Part shown: one piece after another, positions 9,792 through 20,600 of the stretch
Layout of the letters: each line of letters opens with the position of its first letter
How positions within the stretch are numbered: position 1 is the stretch's first letter
DNA from: Craspedostauros australis
Lineage: Eukaryota > Bacillariophyta > Bacillariophyceae > Mastogloiales > Achnanthaceae
Reading direction: 5' to 3'
Assembly (NCBI GenBank): GCA_026770025.1
Contig: JAMXDE010000035.1
Span: forward strand, 186,001-250,000
DNA length: 64,000 nucleotides
The notes under the pieces: generated by a model
Told to the model about the DNA's origin: nothing
Seen by the model: only the letters and a program-made list of their open reading frames with translations
The model's database searches: none
Translations under genes and position numbers: made by a program

Positions 9792-10461
9792 GGCGATAGC
9801 GAGTGTTGTAGCGAGTCCGTTGGCGGTTCCTGTCAATTGGCTCCGAACCACCTTGGTAACACCACCACGGATGAATGGTGTTGGATGACCTGTTCTGCTC
9901 TGCAGGGAGGAACTCGCGGTTTCCAGGCCCGTATCCACACTGCAATCGTCGAACTATGCGAGTGCAGGCAGTTCGAGAGTGGAGGAGGAAGAGACGAGCG
10001 CGAGATGATCAATGGCAATGGTGGCAATCGGTGGTGGCGAAGAAGACTGTGGGCGGATGTGCTTGTTCTGTCGGCGTCTTTCCTTTCTTCTCTCCCCAGA
10101 GGGGGCGTGATTGCGGGATTTGCTTTTCTGCCCATCATGCCAATGCAGTTCTGTTGGCCAATGCTGTGTTGATGATGGTTCCACGAAAAGAAACAGAGGG
10201 AGGTCGACGGTTGCGCACACGGTGTGATTCGCTCGTCGACAGTCCCCCCCCAAATGAGAGTTCGTTTTGGTCCGAACCGATCGGTCGACCGACAGACGCA
10301 TTCTCTGTCTCACCCGCGTAGTTTCTTTGATCAACATGCATGTAGCTCCTGGACGAGTACACTGCTCTGTATAGTCCCCTACTATTCTCCAGAGTACTCT
10401 ACATTTTTTCCCAATGTGCTTTGCTATTATAGAGAACCGCGACCTGCAGAACCTGCTCACT
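9792..10461. other. Intergenic, upstream of GT47 copy 2 and downstream of the DMT transporter
   Basis: Several overlapping frames exist on both strands (for example 9875-10321 plus and 9954-10460 minus), but none resembles a protein family. The left part is the 5' flank shared with copy 1. Confidence 0.5.
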
Positions 10462-11673
10462 CTAGGTTTCCAACAAGCTCGTGTTTTCGTCGCTGACAGT
10501 TTCCGGATCGGACATGGTGCTGTACGCTCGCTCTTCCAAGTTGAAGCGTTTCGTCTTCTGCTGGCTACGTTCCTCCCACAGCCTGCGGCCGGCGATCATG
10601 CACAAGGACGACAAGACGAGCATGACTCCCACGCGCGTTGTCTTGGCCGGTATTTGATGAAAGACGACGATCTCCCAAACGTAGGCCCACCCGATATCCG
10701 TGCTCCAGACGATCCCGCTGAGTCCGGCCGGTGCCAACCGCCCGGCGTAGTTGATGAGGAAATGACCGCACGATCCCATCATCCCGATGCCGAGGATGTA
10801 CCACCAAATGTGGGGTTCGTTGCGGATCGATGGGATGCGCCAGGATCCGTTGATATCTTGCAGCCAGGGTTGGAGGCCGAGCATGACCGAAAAGAAGATG
10901 CCGAAGCAGGCCCATGACCACATGAGCTGGAAGGTGTGGGCGCCGATGGTGCCGGCCTTGCGGATCAGCGTGACGACGGCACCTTGGCAGAGGCAGCCCA
11001 GAATCGCGGCGGCGTATCCGATCCAGCCGCTCGTCGCCGTGAAGGTCGGATGCGCGACACAAATGGCACCGATGATGCTGGTGCCGGCCGCCAGGACGTG
11101 GAACAACCGGATTGGCTCGTGCAGGTAGATGGCGGCCGCAAAGATGGTGATGACGGGGTAAAGCGAGAGGATGGTGATGGCATCGCCCAAGGGAAGGGTC
11201 GAGATGGCGAAGAAGTGCAAGACGATGCCGAGGCCACCGAACATGCCACGCAGCAAGACGATCTTCTGGACCTCCCATGTTCCGCCGAACGGTGTGAAGA
11301 TGAGCGGGCGCTGCTTTTGGTGCTGTTGCTCTGTGGTTGACGCAGTGGTGGTGGCCGGAGCAGATTCATTGCGAATCTCCGCAGCGATGTAGGACTCCTG
11401 CTGCACGGGTGTTGCCTGAACGTCGCCGACGGATTTACCTTGCTCGACGGTGGTCGGCCTGAGATTGAACATTCCAACGAGGATGAAGATGCTCTGGAAG
11501 ATGACGCGCACGAAGAGCAGTTCCGTGGCCGGCAATCCGTCGTTGGACGCGAGCTTGACGAATGCTGCCATCATGGAGTAGAGCATGGCGGAGACGAGGA
11601 GGAGCATGAGACTGTAGGACTCCGTGGACAGCCAAGACGGCTTGAAGTGGATCGTTTCACTCACTTTCGTCAT
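10462..11673 (-). CDS. Drug/metabolite transporter (EamA/SLC35G-like)
   Basis: A protein of 403 residues with about ten hydrophobic helices in two similar halves, the EamA/DMT arrangement. The first helix begins near SYSLMLLLVSAMLYSMMAAF; the first half contains FVRVIFQSIFILVGM and the second half contains SGWIGYAAAILGCLCQGAV. A conserved stretch reads LGDAITILSLYPVITIFAAA. Members move small metabolites or nucleotide sugars across membranes; the SLC35G-like resemblance is a judgement by eye. The frame stays open upstream for 80 more codons through a minisatellite that would encode a His-rich tail, but no ATG lies there (the first codon is TTG). The ATG at 11673 has A at -3 and is chosen. It ends in acidic/Ser-rich residues with a TAG. 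Confidence 0.8.
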   Translation of the reverse strand: MTKVSETIHFKPSWLSTESYSLMLLLVSAMLYSMMAAFVKLASNDGLPATELLFVRVIFQSIFILVGMFNLRPTTVEQGKSVGDVQATPVQQESYIAAEIRNESAPATTTASTTEQQHQKQRPLIFTPFGGTWEVQKIVLLRGMFGGLGIVLHFFAISTLPLGDAITILSLYPVITIFAAAIYLHEPIRLFHVLAAGTSIIGAICVAHPTFTATSGWIGYAAAILGCLCQGAVVTLIRKAGTIGAHTFQLMWSWACFGIFFSVMLGLQPWLQDINGSWRIPSIRNEPHIWWYILGIGMMGSCGHFLINYAGRLAPAGLSGIVWSTDIGWAYVWEIVVFHQIPAKTTRVGVMLVLSSLCMIAGRRLWEERSQQKTKRFNLEERAYSTMSDPETVSDENTSLLET

Positions 11674-11762
11674 GGTGCTGCTGTTGTTGTTGTCGTTGAT
11701 GACGGTTGTGGTGGTTATGTTGACGAGGATGCTATCGGTGGCGTCGGCCGCAGATTCATTTT

Positions 11763-11910
11763 TATGATGATGAATGAGATGATGAATGTGACGACGAAAG
11801 TGATGATGAAAGTGATGATGAATGTGATGACGGAAGTGACGACGAAAGCGATGATGAAAGTGATGATGAAAGTGATGATGAAAGTGGTGATGACGATGAA
11901 GATGAAGATT
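11763..11910. repeat. 12-base minisatellite (GATGATGAAAGT-type)
   Basis: About twelve imperfect units built on GATGATGAAAGT and related GA-rich 12-mers, just upstream of the chosen start of the DMT transporter. Because the unit length is a multiple of three, all frames stay open: one minus frame reads His-Phe-rich, another Ser-rich. Confidence 0.93.
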
Positions 11911-12846
11911 CAACTAGTTTCTCACCAATCGGAGGCGAGCGGGAGACTGGTTGGATGGTTGCGCACAGAATCTTGGCGCCTCTTCCGGTATCGGTGTTGT
12001 TAGACATGGATGTGACGGACAAAGGTATGATTTTCGGTTCGTCACTGTCCATGCCGCTGCGAAAGTGCAAGAATTTGATGCGCAAGTCGGTGGCGTGTGC
12101 GCTGGCAAATGGTCGTATTTATCGGTTGCATGTCACAGTGGAGACAAACAACGGGAATAAGCCTCGTCACAACCAAACAACCTTTCGTGGCCTGAACGAC
12201 AACTAACGCTCGGCAAACATCAAGACATTTAACCGAGAGAACATGATGTGTTATTGCCACGCATATAAAGGCCCTTTTGTTTCTCATTTGTGCGCTGTCT
12301 ATAAGTCACCTACTCAGTCTGACCTTCAACAGGCAAGCGTGTGATCATTTTAGAATCTAATAGTTATATTGCCGCAACTTTCAATGAAAGAAACAAAAAC
12401 GAAACGATGTGTTGGAAGATCGGTTGGATTTTGTTGGGTTGAACAGTGCCGACCGGCGCGCACTGAATATTGAATTGTATTCAATTTGTAGATTGTGGCA
12501 ATGATACATGTCACAGTTTCGTCGTTGCGAGGTCTAACCGCCAAATCCGACGCATACAAGAATGCTGTTGTGCGTTGTTGTGACGTGATGATACAAACAA
12601 AGAGGGAAAACCGAAACAGGAACGAAGAGAGAAAGACGCTGCGATGGACGCGATAGCATGGCGGCGACGAAAGAGGAAGAACAAAACGGAGACGGTGGAG
12701 CAGTACGAACAGGAGCGGTTGCTAACGGCATCGTTGGAGCAGAGCAACAAGAGAGGATACTCGAACGGAGACCAGGATAATCTGCTCCAGGGACCTTGGT
12801 GAAACCGCATGCACACCAATCCGTTTGCACTATCACCATCGTCACC

Positions 12847-12918
12847 GTCAGTGCCATCGTCAGTGCCATCGTCAGTGCCATCGTCAGTGCCATCGTCAGT
12901 GCCATCGTCAGTGCCACC
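12847..12918. repeat. 12-base minisatellite GTCAGTGCCATC
   Basis: Six head-to-tail copies, five perfect and the last with one change. Intergenic, with no gene over it that I can support. Confidence 0.95.
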
Positions 12919-13208
12919 ATCATCGATACTCGTACCAACTGCATCAGGAACGACCGGCTGCTGATCAAGCTGAGAATTCAGTCAACCCATCTGCCAACAA
13001 TCTGACGATCTGGAACTCTTGGAAGAAGCTGCATTGGACACACAGGTCTTCAGTATCGCACGAGCTATTAGTGCGACACCTTTGGAAATAGCATCAGCCG
13101 GGATCTTGCCCGTGGCGTCCAAAGTGGTAGAGACTTCGTAGCGAGACGGAAGGCTTCGAACGTGGAAGGTTGTGGCAATCGGGAAAGGAGCAGTCCATCT
13201 TCATCGGC

Positions 13209-13262
13209 AACGAAAGCAACGAAAGCAACGATAGCAACGAAAGCATCGAAAGCAACGAAAGC
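13209..13262. repeat. 9-base tandem repeat AACGAAAGC
   Basis: Six copies with two single-base variants, about 210 bases upstream of the DHHC start codon. Confidence 0.93.
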
Positions 13263-13475
13263 AATCGCGACAGAGTCTATCCGTGTGGCCATTGCATTCC
13301 TCTTGGTTGACGATTGAACACAAGAAATCGCTGGAGGCCTTCACTCATTCATTCGGTCGTTCACTCATTCGGTCATTCGTTCGGTCGATCAGCATTCTGC
13401 AGCAGCTCATTCGCAGCGCAGACACGTAATTATCTGATTGGAAAAAGTCCACAAATCAACGACTATCCATTCACA

Positions 13476-15107
13476 ATGGCGACACCCAACGCCGCCACAC
13501 CCAACAACGCGGTGGCCGCCGACGCCCAACCCATGTACGCGCAGGAAGTCAACAGCAAGCACTCGACGCCGCCGCCGGCCTTTTTCAAAATCTGCGGCTG
13601 CGTCGAATGCTATGCGCCATCGAGAGAAGTGCTGGAATACGATTACACCTACGATGATGTCGGTGGTAAGAAGCCACCGCAAGCGTATCCCAGAATAAGG
13701 GAACGCGGCGAATTCTACATCGATTCCTTCAATGGCCAACCGTGGAGTTGCTCGTTCGGGACGACGGAGCGGGTGAGTTTGGGTGTTGCGTTGTCGGGTG
13801 TTGCGTTGTCGGGTGCCATGGAGTGTCATTCGTTTGATTTGAGGGGGTGCTCCATTTGGTGCTACGGAGTCTCATTCATTCATGTGGTCGAGTTGAGTTG
13901 TGGTGTGATTGGTGGAAAGAGCAGTTTTGAATGAATGCATCATCCATCTTTCTTCGCACCTACCATCTCTCACTCACTCACCTTTTCTTTCCATTCTGTG
14001 CCTTTCTTCGGCTTTCGTCCTCCGCATCACACTTCCGTCTCCTCATATTGCAGAATGGAATCTGGTTCAACAGCTCCGACCAGGCCGGATCCATCATGTC
14101 CGCCTTGGTCTGGTTCCTCATGCTCTACTCCTCCCTTACAATCACCCTGCTCATGATAACCAACGGCATCCCCGTAGTGGCCGGAATGACCTACAACATC
14201 CTCTGCGTCATGGCCCTGGCCTGCCACGCCAAGACCTCCCTCACCGATCCAGGCAGCGTCCCCCTCGCCGCCATTCCATCGGAAAAGCAACGACTCCTCA
14301 AGGATTCGCACTCCATGTGTGGGCAGTGCCAGACCTTCAAACCGCCCATGTCCCATCATTGCCGCATCTGCAATCGTTGCATATCGCGCATGGACCATCA
14401 CTGTCCCTGGATGAACAACTGCGTCGGTGCTGCCAATTTGAGTGAGTTGGATTGTGTGCGACGTTGTTGCGGCCATAAATGTATTCCAAGTATGCATTGC
14501 AGTGTGTTGTTGGAATAGCACCATCAGCTCACATCGTCGCTTTCTCTTTCATATCATTCTTTCAAACACTCCATCCCACGCAACACCACCATACTCCAAC
14601 GCAACAACAGAGCACTTCCTTCTGTTCCTGTTGTACACGTGGACATGCGCGGCCTACTCGCTGTTCCTGTTCGGATGGAACTACTTCTTGTGCGCCGAGG
14701 ATGAGTGCATGTTCCATCCGTGGGTGGTGCACCTGGTCCGCGTCATGTCCGTGCTGTGCGTGGGCGCCTTCCTCTTCACATCCAGCATGCTCATGAACGT
14801 GTGCTACGGTCTGCTCACGGGAATCGGCACCATCGACCGGCTCAAGAAGAAGGCCACCAACACCATGTCCCAATCCGACGAGGAACCCATCCCCCTCAAG
14901 GAGGTCTTTGGCGTGCAGGGCTGGTACACCTGGCCCTTCCCCGTCGACCCCATCTTTGAGGATTACGACGTCACCATGGGATACTCGATGCCGCAGCGGC
15001 TGGATCGTGAGCGGCAATTCATCGAGCAGAAGCGACCCATCCCCGACATTCATCAGAACGGCAGCATGGAATTGCCACGCTGCATCAACGATCTGTTGCC
15101 CGTATAA
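13476..15107 (+). CDS. DHHC palmitoyltransferase, three exons
   Basis: Protein S-acyltransferase that adds palmitate to cysteines of target proteins at internal or plasma membranes. Exons inferred at 13476-13772, 14054-14441 and 14611-15107, each bounded by GTGAGT...CAG or AACAG, giving 393 residues in one frame. The Cys-rich domain is complete: CGQCQTFKPPMSHHCRICNR, then RMDHHCPWMNNCVG with the DHHC motif at about 213-216. The second intron joins 'ANL' to 'KHFLLFLLYT', the expected family sequence after the motif, which confirms that splice. Four membrane helices are visible, two before and two after the DHHC domain, the usual topology. It ends 108 bases from the convergent dihydrouridine synthase gene. 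Confidence 0.92.
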
Positions 15108-15215
15108 CTAGCGTGAATGCATACAATTAGTACGATACAGTGCAATGTTAGCGACTTTAGAAGTGGTTACGTATCTATGGTATGTGTGTGTATGTATGTA
15201 TGTACATGGGAGTAC

Positions 15216-16541
15216 TCAGTAGTCTCCAGCATCCGTCCGACCACACTCGTTGAGCGGTTCCTCGAACATGTTGCCCATGCACTCTGCCGCATCATCATCC
15301 AGCTCGTGGTACTTGATCTGACAGTTGCGTTCCAACCGCTCCCGCACGAGGTCCGGATCCGCCCGATGCCGCATGTACCACGACAGCTCCTCCGTCTCGA
15401 TGCGATGCCCCATGCGCTTGTGCTTGTCGACGAAGTAATCGACGCACTCCTGCAATCCGTCCACCGTGTCGATGTTGACGACGCGACTGCGCCAGTACGG
15501 ATCCTGCTGCAGATCGGCATGCAAAAAGCGATGCAGATGCGTGCGCACGCACTTCATGCCGCTGCCTTGGCCGCCGATGTGCGGTGGATACTGGCGCACG
15601 AAGTCGAGATACTCCTGCGCCAACTGCACGCGGCCGATCGTGCGTTGCGGCGTCTGCTTGTAGAACAACGGCGGATACTCCAACACGGCCTCGCTGCTCA
15701 TGATGCCATCGGCCTGCGTCTGCTCGAGGCAGGCCTCGATATCGTCGTACGTCGCGATGCTGCCGTTGGCCAAGATGGGGATGCGATGGCCCAGCAGATC
15801 GACGGCGCGGCGGATGATGCGCCAATCGGCGTGTCCCGTCAGCAGGGATTTCTGATGTCGCGTGCGGCCGTGGATCGTGAGCATGCGGGCGCCGGCGTCG
15901 ACGAGTTTGGTGTAGAGACCGAGGGAGCGTTGCGCGACGTCCCACGGCGTCGTGGGATTGCGCTCCTTCCAATGCTCCGGTTCGGGCAAGAGACGCACCT
16001 TGACGGACAGCGGCACGCGCAGCTGCGGCGACAGCTGCCGCACGACGTCGACGAGCAAGGTTTCCTGCTCTAGCAGGAAGGCGCCGTAATTGCCGCGTTT
16101 CGCGATGTTCTGCGGACAGCCGCAGTTGATGTCGATGCCGTCGACGTGCGGTTCGACGTAGCGCGCGGCCTGCAACAGGAGGGAGACGTCGCTGCCGGCA
16201 AGCTGGGCGATGAGGGGACGATCCTGCTGCGGCAGCCACGTGCCGATGAACTTGTTGCGGTAGGAATCGACCGTGCACAGCAGCTTGGCGTGGATCATGG
16301 GCGTGAAGCAGAGGTTGGCGCCGTACTTGCGGCACAGCAGGCGGTACGGCAGCTCCGATTGGTCCACCATGGGGGCGACGACCAATGCCCTGTCATTGCG
16401 CCGCGCGTTGGGGTTCTTCAGCAGTTTCTTCAGCCAATCGCGGTCGTGTGGCAGCAAAGGTGTTGCGGCAGTTGCCTCTGTTGCAGTTGCTTCTGTTGCT
16501 GTGCTGGTAGGCACTTCTGCATCTGAATCTGCGGCTGTCAT
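15216..16541 (-). CDS. tRNA dihydrouridine synthase, Dus1-type
   Basis: Flavin enzyme that reduces uridine to dihydrouridine in tRNA; the Dus1 group acts on the D-loop at positions 16/17. The 441-residue single-exon protein has the family core: LVVAPMVDQSELPYRLLCRK at about 54-73, the active-site segment DINCGCPQNIAKRGNYGAFL with catalytic Cys at about 142, HGRTRHQKSLLTGHADW, and the flavin phosphate-binding ILANGSIATYDDIEA. The DQSE and CPQ-AKRGNYG forms are typical of Dus1 rather than Dus2 or Dus3. A Thr/Ala-rich N-terminal tail is probably disordered. ATG at 16541 is the first in frame. It is convergent with the DHHC gene and divergent from the zinc-ribbon gene. Confidence 0.92.
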   Translation of the reverse strand: MTAADSDAEVPTSTATEATATEATAATPLLPHDRDWLKKLLKNPNARRNDRALVVAPMVDQSELPYRLLCRKYGANLCFTPMIHAKLLCTVDSYRNKFIGTWLPQQDRPLIAQLAGSDVSLLLQAARYVEPHVDGIDINCGCPQNIAKRGNYGAFLLEQETLLVDVVRQLSPQLRVPLSVKVRLLPEPEHWKERNPTTPWDVAQRSLGLYTKLVDAGARMLTIHGRTRHQKSLLTGHADWRIIRRAVDLLGHRIPILANGSIATYDDIEACLEQTQADGIMSSEAVLEYPPLFYKQTPQRTIGRVQLAQEYLDFVRQYPPHIGGQGSGMKCVRTHLHRFLHADLQQDPYWRSRVVNIDTVDGLQECVDYFVDKHKRMGHRIETEELSWYMRHRADPDLVRERLERNCQIKYHELDDDAAECMGNMFEEPLNECGRTDAGDY

Positions 16542-17650
16542 GGTTGTCGTATGAGTATCAATATCTCTCTATATATATATCTACACAGTATATATCTATA
16601 CAGTATATATGTGTGTATAGAGTGTATTCTATTCGGTCTTTTCTCCTCTCTCCCACTGTCTGCACTGTCTGCACTGTCTTCACTGTCTTCACTGCGTGGA
16701 CAGCTGGTTATCTCCGATTGACTTGGTTGCAATACCTTCTTTTGTTCTATGGCAATGTCGGCGGCAGCGGCGATGATCATAAGCATGGCTGTCGTCCCGC
16801 TCCCTTCATCACCGTCATCACCGTCATCCACATCGTTGGCATCATCATTGTCATTACGGCCACCACCATGGTGACGGCTTTTTCTTTGCGGTGGATGGAA
16901 GCCGCCATTTTGGTCGTGCATCCATTTTGGTTGGTTCAGGTCGTGTCTGACATCTTGCAGTCGAAGTGTTCAATACTCTCTTTCTTCGCAGGATTCATCG
17001 AATGAGTGAATCGCAAAAATATACATCCTTCAGCATTGAATAAAATGGAATGATTGATTCCATGTGAAAGAAAATTTCACAACATTCAAGAATTAATATG
17101 TATACGGAGGCATGGATGGAATTGCACATGATCCAGTCCCATCGCTGAACCTCGCTTTACGTTTGGCGCTTTTTTGTGTGCTGGACCGTCTCACACAGAA
17201 ATCGCGGACATTTCATCGCCATCTCACCTCTGTTCGACGGAAATCACAACAACAACGTCAACATCGGTCGGCATCGCACCCATTTTACGTATTCACCGGT
17301 CTTGCGCATACATCAACTGCAATTCACCGATCCTCTCGTACGACCCACTTGTAAGGCGCAAGCGGAAGTGAGAATTTTACCTGGAACAAGGAGTGAGAAC
17401 GAGGTTGAGGTTGAACAGCGAGAGCGAGATTGAACGAAGGCTGAGATAACAGCAACATCATCATCATCATCATCGGCGACCGCAACAGCAACAGCAGAAG
17501 CACAACGATACGATCAGAAGGAAGAGCAATCACAATCAATTGAGGACCAAACAGACCACCTCCATCAGGTTCCCATAGAACGCAGCGTCGACAAAATTGT
17601 TGTGCGAATCTGCTTCAGCTTCAGTATCTCAATCCACTGCGCGTGCCATC
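16542..17650. other. Divergent intergenic region between Dus and the zinc-ribbon gene
   Basis: Holds a TA-rich simple repeat near 16567-16612, an A+T-rich stretch near 17010-17100, and a CA-rich leader before the zinc-ribbon ATG. Short frames such as 17112-17354 have no recognisable product. Confidence 0.55.
16567..16612. repeat. TA-rich simple repeat
   Basis: Alternating TA runs with three copies of 'cagtatata'-like units, 25-70 bases upstream of the Dus start codon; it could contain a TATA-type promoter element. Confidence 0.8.
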
Positions 17651-20600
17651 ATGGAGACCCCATTGGAGGAGCACCCTGTGACGATGGCGGACCCCACCAT
17701 GAGCGAGGACAACGAAGCCGAAGTCGAACGCCTTCTCAGCGAGAAGCTGTTGGAGGGTTACGTCCTCCTCGAGGTCTCGTGTCCTGCGTGCGTCACGCCC
17801 CTCGTCAAACGCAATCTGCCAACCGAACCACCGCAGCAACAGCACGATGCAGATCCCCTGCAATCGACATCCTTCGACCAGCCCTTCGAACCGGTGCAGG
17901 GCGTTCCATTCTGCGTCTGCTGCTCGGCGCACGTTGTCACGAAGGAATCCGAGATCAGCGTGTTGGAACAATGCGAATCCATCAAGGTCAAGGGCAGCAT
18001 CCTCGTGGCGTTGGATGCCGGTTCCACCGTCGCGGATCAGACCGTCTACACCATGCCCAAGCACATGATGCACGAGCCCATCATCTTCGAGGAGGAGAAG
18101 AAGGAGGAGGCGGAACCCGCAATCGTGCCCAACTCGTCGTCCATCTCGACGTTGACGGAGAAGAAGCACGACTTTGACGCATCGCAGAGTGTCGATTCGG
18201 AAGGGCCTGGCAAATCGATGGCCACGGCAATTACCACGCCGTCGATGAATGGCAGCGTTTCGGCCTACGATGACTTGGACATCCTCGGAGAGTACAGCGT
18301 GCGGTGAGTGCCACATTATGTTGTCATGATTTGGTTGTGCCGGTTTGAATGGGAATGACATTGGTTGACAAGGATCCAGGAAATTGCAGCAGCTGGCATC
18401 AAACGTATTCATTCTCTCATTCATTCATTCATTCATTCATTAATTCACATGCCATTCCCATCCCATCATGTTATATTCCACCCCATTCAGCCGCGAAATC
18501 GCCACCAAGGTCCTCGGCGCCAAGATGATACGGGGCTACACCCTCAAGGAGACGCAATGCACCAAATGCAGCATGCCGCTCATGCAAAAGAACGACGAAA
18601 TCTCCTGCGTCGTGTGTCCGGCACTGGCCCGCAAGGCCCGCAGGAAGATCAGGGAGCGCAGGCGTTTGGCGGCCGAACGCGAGAAGCTCGAGCTGCTGGT
18701 TCAGCAGGAGAAGGAGCGCAAGGAGCTGGAGAAGTTGGAAGCCCAGCGTATTGAGTACTTGGAACGTGAGGAGCGACGCTTGATGGACGAAGCGCAGGAG
18801 GCCGCCGCAGCGTATGAGGAGGAGCACGTAGGGGCGGTGCCGTCCTTGGCCACCTCCGTGCCTGTGATCAATACCATGACCACGTCCAGAGCGTTGGGAC
18901 CCATCTTGTCCGTCACGAGCAAGGGTTTCGAAATGCAGCCAACGGAATTCGTCGCGGAGGAGCCGATCGACGATGCAGCAACCATCGATGCGGCCGCCAT
19001 CGTTGCGCAGGCTCGCGCCGCAGTCACCGCGGAAGCCAATATCGATGACAACAATGACATTGAGAACGACGATGACAACGAGAACGCCAACGAAGAAATG
19101 GATGCTCCAGAAGATGATGGAACAGAAAGCCCCTTCGATGAAACGCCGGAAACATCGATGCCAATAACAGCAGAAACACCAACGGCATCGCCGGACGAAG
19201 AAATTCAACCGCAAGTCATGAACGAGGAGGAAAGGCAGAGAGAGGAGCTGCGTCTGCTGGAGGAGACCCGCCGATTGGAACGCATGGAACGATCGCGCGC
19301 CGTGCCAGAATCCAAGTCGCACGACTACCTGCTGCAGGCAGAGATGGATCGACGTCGCCATGCCGCGACGGCAGAACCGCACGACGAAGCGGAGGCTGCA
19401 GCCGCCACCGAAGAAGCGAGGCTCATTGCAGAACTCCAAGCCGAAGCGGACGCCAAGGCCAAGCTGGCCGACGAAGCCATCGCGAAGGCCCGTGCCGCTC
19501 TGGATTCCGTGTCGTCGGCACGCAAGGACATCATCGCCCAGACCATCGCCGAGGCTGAGCGTGAGGCCATCTTGGAGGCGGAGCAGTTCATCCGCGCCGT
19601 GCGCGAAGATTACAAGCAGCCGATCGTCGAACCATCGGCAAGCCGGTTGCACACGGATAAATGGGACGTGCTGCGTGCCGAAGGCAAGGCGGTGATGACG
19701 CGCCGCATCATCGCAGGATGGACTCCGCTTGCAGACTTTTGCCGCGGACCCGAATGCGAGGGCAGCGCTCTGGTGGAGAAGGATGGAGTACGAGAATGCG
19801 TCGTGTGCGGTGGCTCCGGCAACGGCAAGGACGGCAGGTACGATGAAGAGACTGTCGCGGAGGCAAGGGCAGTGCTGGAACCATCCTCCTCCTCCGTCGC
19901 ACAAGCCAACAGCCGTGATATCGTGGACGATCCAGTCATCGCCAGGCGCGGGTTGGATGCGCCAGCATCGGCGGATGCTGAGGAGGAGGAGATGGTGATG
20001 CCCGCCAACGAACAAGAAGTAGAAGAACCGGCGGCAACCAAGGCTGATGACAATCAAGCAGGTGCTGCTGCCATTCCCGACTACGACGCCGCAATCACAG
20101 CCACGACGAAGGAACTTTTCATGGATATCGATTTCATGGAGACGCTGACGCTCGCCGAGTCAGTGAAGGATGATCATGACGATTTCGAAGCCAAACGCAA
20201 CTTGGTGAGCTCAGAGATCTCCAACCGCATGATGGACGGTTGGCTGTTGCTCGACATGTCCTGCGATGTGTGTTCCATGCCGCTCATGGATGACACCCAA
20301 GGCAACAGCGAGATCTGCATCCTTTGCGACATGCAAAACAAGGGCAACAAGAAGAACACAACGACAGCCGTAGCCGCGACTGACGAAGCGACGGCCTTTG
20401 CCACAAAGGCGTCATTCGGTGCGCAATCCGCACCCCCAACGGCGACGATGGAACTGACCAAGGCCGCCACCACCACGACCAGAACTGCAGGCACCATGCG
20501 GGATCGTGGAGCCATCGATGGTCCATTGGAGACTCTGGCACAGAAGGATACCGCAGAGGTCAGTGATATCCAAGATCAGAAGAACACCAGGAGCATCGAG

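Larger units (their letters stand above)
7738..9950 (-). repeat. Right arm of the inverted duplication carrying a GT47 gene
   Basis: Reverse-complement partner of 1-2203. The 3' flank at about 7742-7865 is nearly identical to 2075-2200, which is unusual for untranslated sequence and points to recent duplication or gene conversion. The outer end is not sharply defined in this window. Confidence 0.85.
11911..13475. other. Intergenic region between the DMT transporter and the DHHC gene
   Basis: Only low-complexity short frames are present. Two tandem repeats are listed separately. A minus-strand frame at 13068-13292 begins with ATG and encodes a very hydrophobic stretch derived entirely from the 9-base repeat; I do not accept it as a gene. 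Confidence 0.5.

Noticed and set aside
12847..12918. Regular repeats that could suggest a CRISPR array
   Set aside because: Units are directly adjacent without spacers and the genome is eukaryotic; it is a minisatellite.
18471..20057. 528-codon minus-strand frame
   Set aside because: It is the exact antisense of the zinc-ribbon gene, whose plus-strand product has clear motifs; the frame is a codon-bias shadow.
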